NCBI GenBank assembly: GCA_016929875.1 | Contig: JAFGHZ010000068.1 | Span: 1 to 5,329, forward strand | Direction of reading: 5' to 3' | DNA: 5,329 nt | DNA from: Dehalococcoidales bacterium | GTDB taxonomy: Bacteria; Chloroflexota; Dehalococcoidia; Dehalococcoidales; Fen-1064 | Part shown: in pieces, positions 5,226 to 5,329 of the stretch | Numbering within the stretch: the stretch's first letter is position 1 | Layout of the letters: each line of letters opens with the position of its first letter | Notes under the pieces: model-generated | What the model was told of the DNA's origin: nothing | What the model saw: the letters and a program-made list of their open reading frames with translations, nothing else | The model's database searches: none | Position numbers and translations under genes: made by a program

Positions 5226-5329
5226 AAAGTAACATAAATAGGTTGTCTGCGAATATGGGATAGAGATATTAAATAGTGAGGAAGAAGATACATTAAGTCT
5301 TTAATCGCTGGTTTGACACCTGCCGCCAC
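5226..5329. other. AT-rich right edge with no supported gene
   Basis: Nothing convincing is encoded here. One minus-strand frame stays open from the right edge to a TGA at 5168-5166, about 54 codons, but it runs through the predicted ABC operon promoter and matches no family I know. It could hold the very end of a neighbouring gene outside the window. Confidence 0.5.

Noticed and set aside
5166..5329. Minus-strand frame open from the right edge (about 54 codons)
   Set aside because: It crosses the AT-rich predicted promoter of the ABC operon and shows no family resemblance; it is more likely chance.

Overview
This is a bacterial window of moderate GC content. It holds five clear protein genes and one gene cut by the left edge. 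The two-cupin protein, the DrrAB-type exporter and a possible uroporphyrinogen-decarboxylase-like start at the left edge are together reminiscent of Chloroflexota, perhaps Dehalococcoidia from sediment or groundwater. This is an inference from protein style only. No rRNA, marker gene or tRNA is present to confirm it.

Layout, left to right. Bases 1-110 (minus) hold the charged N-terminus of a gene that runs out of the window. It starts just after a hexapeptide-repeat O-acetyltransferase (118-747, minus) of the LacA/NodL/maltose acetyltransferase type. The acetyltransferase carries a single-base frameshift close to its C-terminus: the family's conserved ending is still readable in a neighbouring frame, stopping at 173-175. 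A roughly 350-base divergent intergenic region follows. It carries a good -10 box, a perfect 7+7 inverted repeat next to it, and a larger imperfect palindrome resembling dispersed REP-type repeats.

Bases 1102-2388 (plus) encode a secreted lipoprotein with a clan-A glycoside hydrolase catalytic domain, most like family GH5. Both catalytic glutamates are visible, but the usual Asn of the Asn-Glu-Pro motif is Val. It converges on a two-domain cupin protein (2429-3253, minus), which has its own strong Shine-Dalgarno sequence and extended -10 promoter. Only its C-terminal cupin keeps the metal ligands.

The right third is a two-gene minus-strand operon: a DrrA-type ABC ATPase (4144-5157) and a DrrB-type six-helix permease (3374-4147), overlapping by 4 bases. 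Together they should form a small-molecule exporter at the cytoplasmic membrane. A plausible promoter lies at 5196-5225.

The genes do not form one pathway. They read as separate transcription units: an exporter, a cupin, a surface glycosidase, and an acetyltransferase with its downstream neighbour. I see no convincing new multi-gene system. The items most worth checking are the acetyltransferase frameshift, the altered glycosidase active-site motif with its calcium-loop-like insert, the half-degenerate bicupin, and the palindromes at 767-784 and 857-922.
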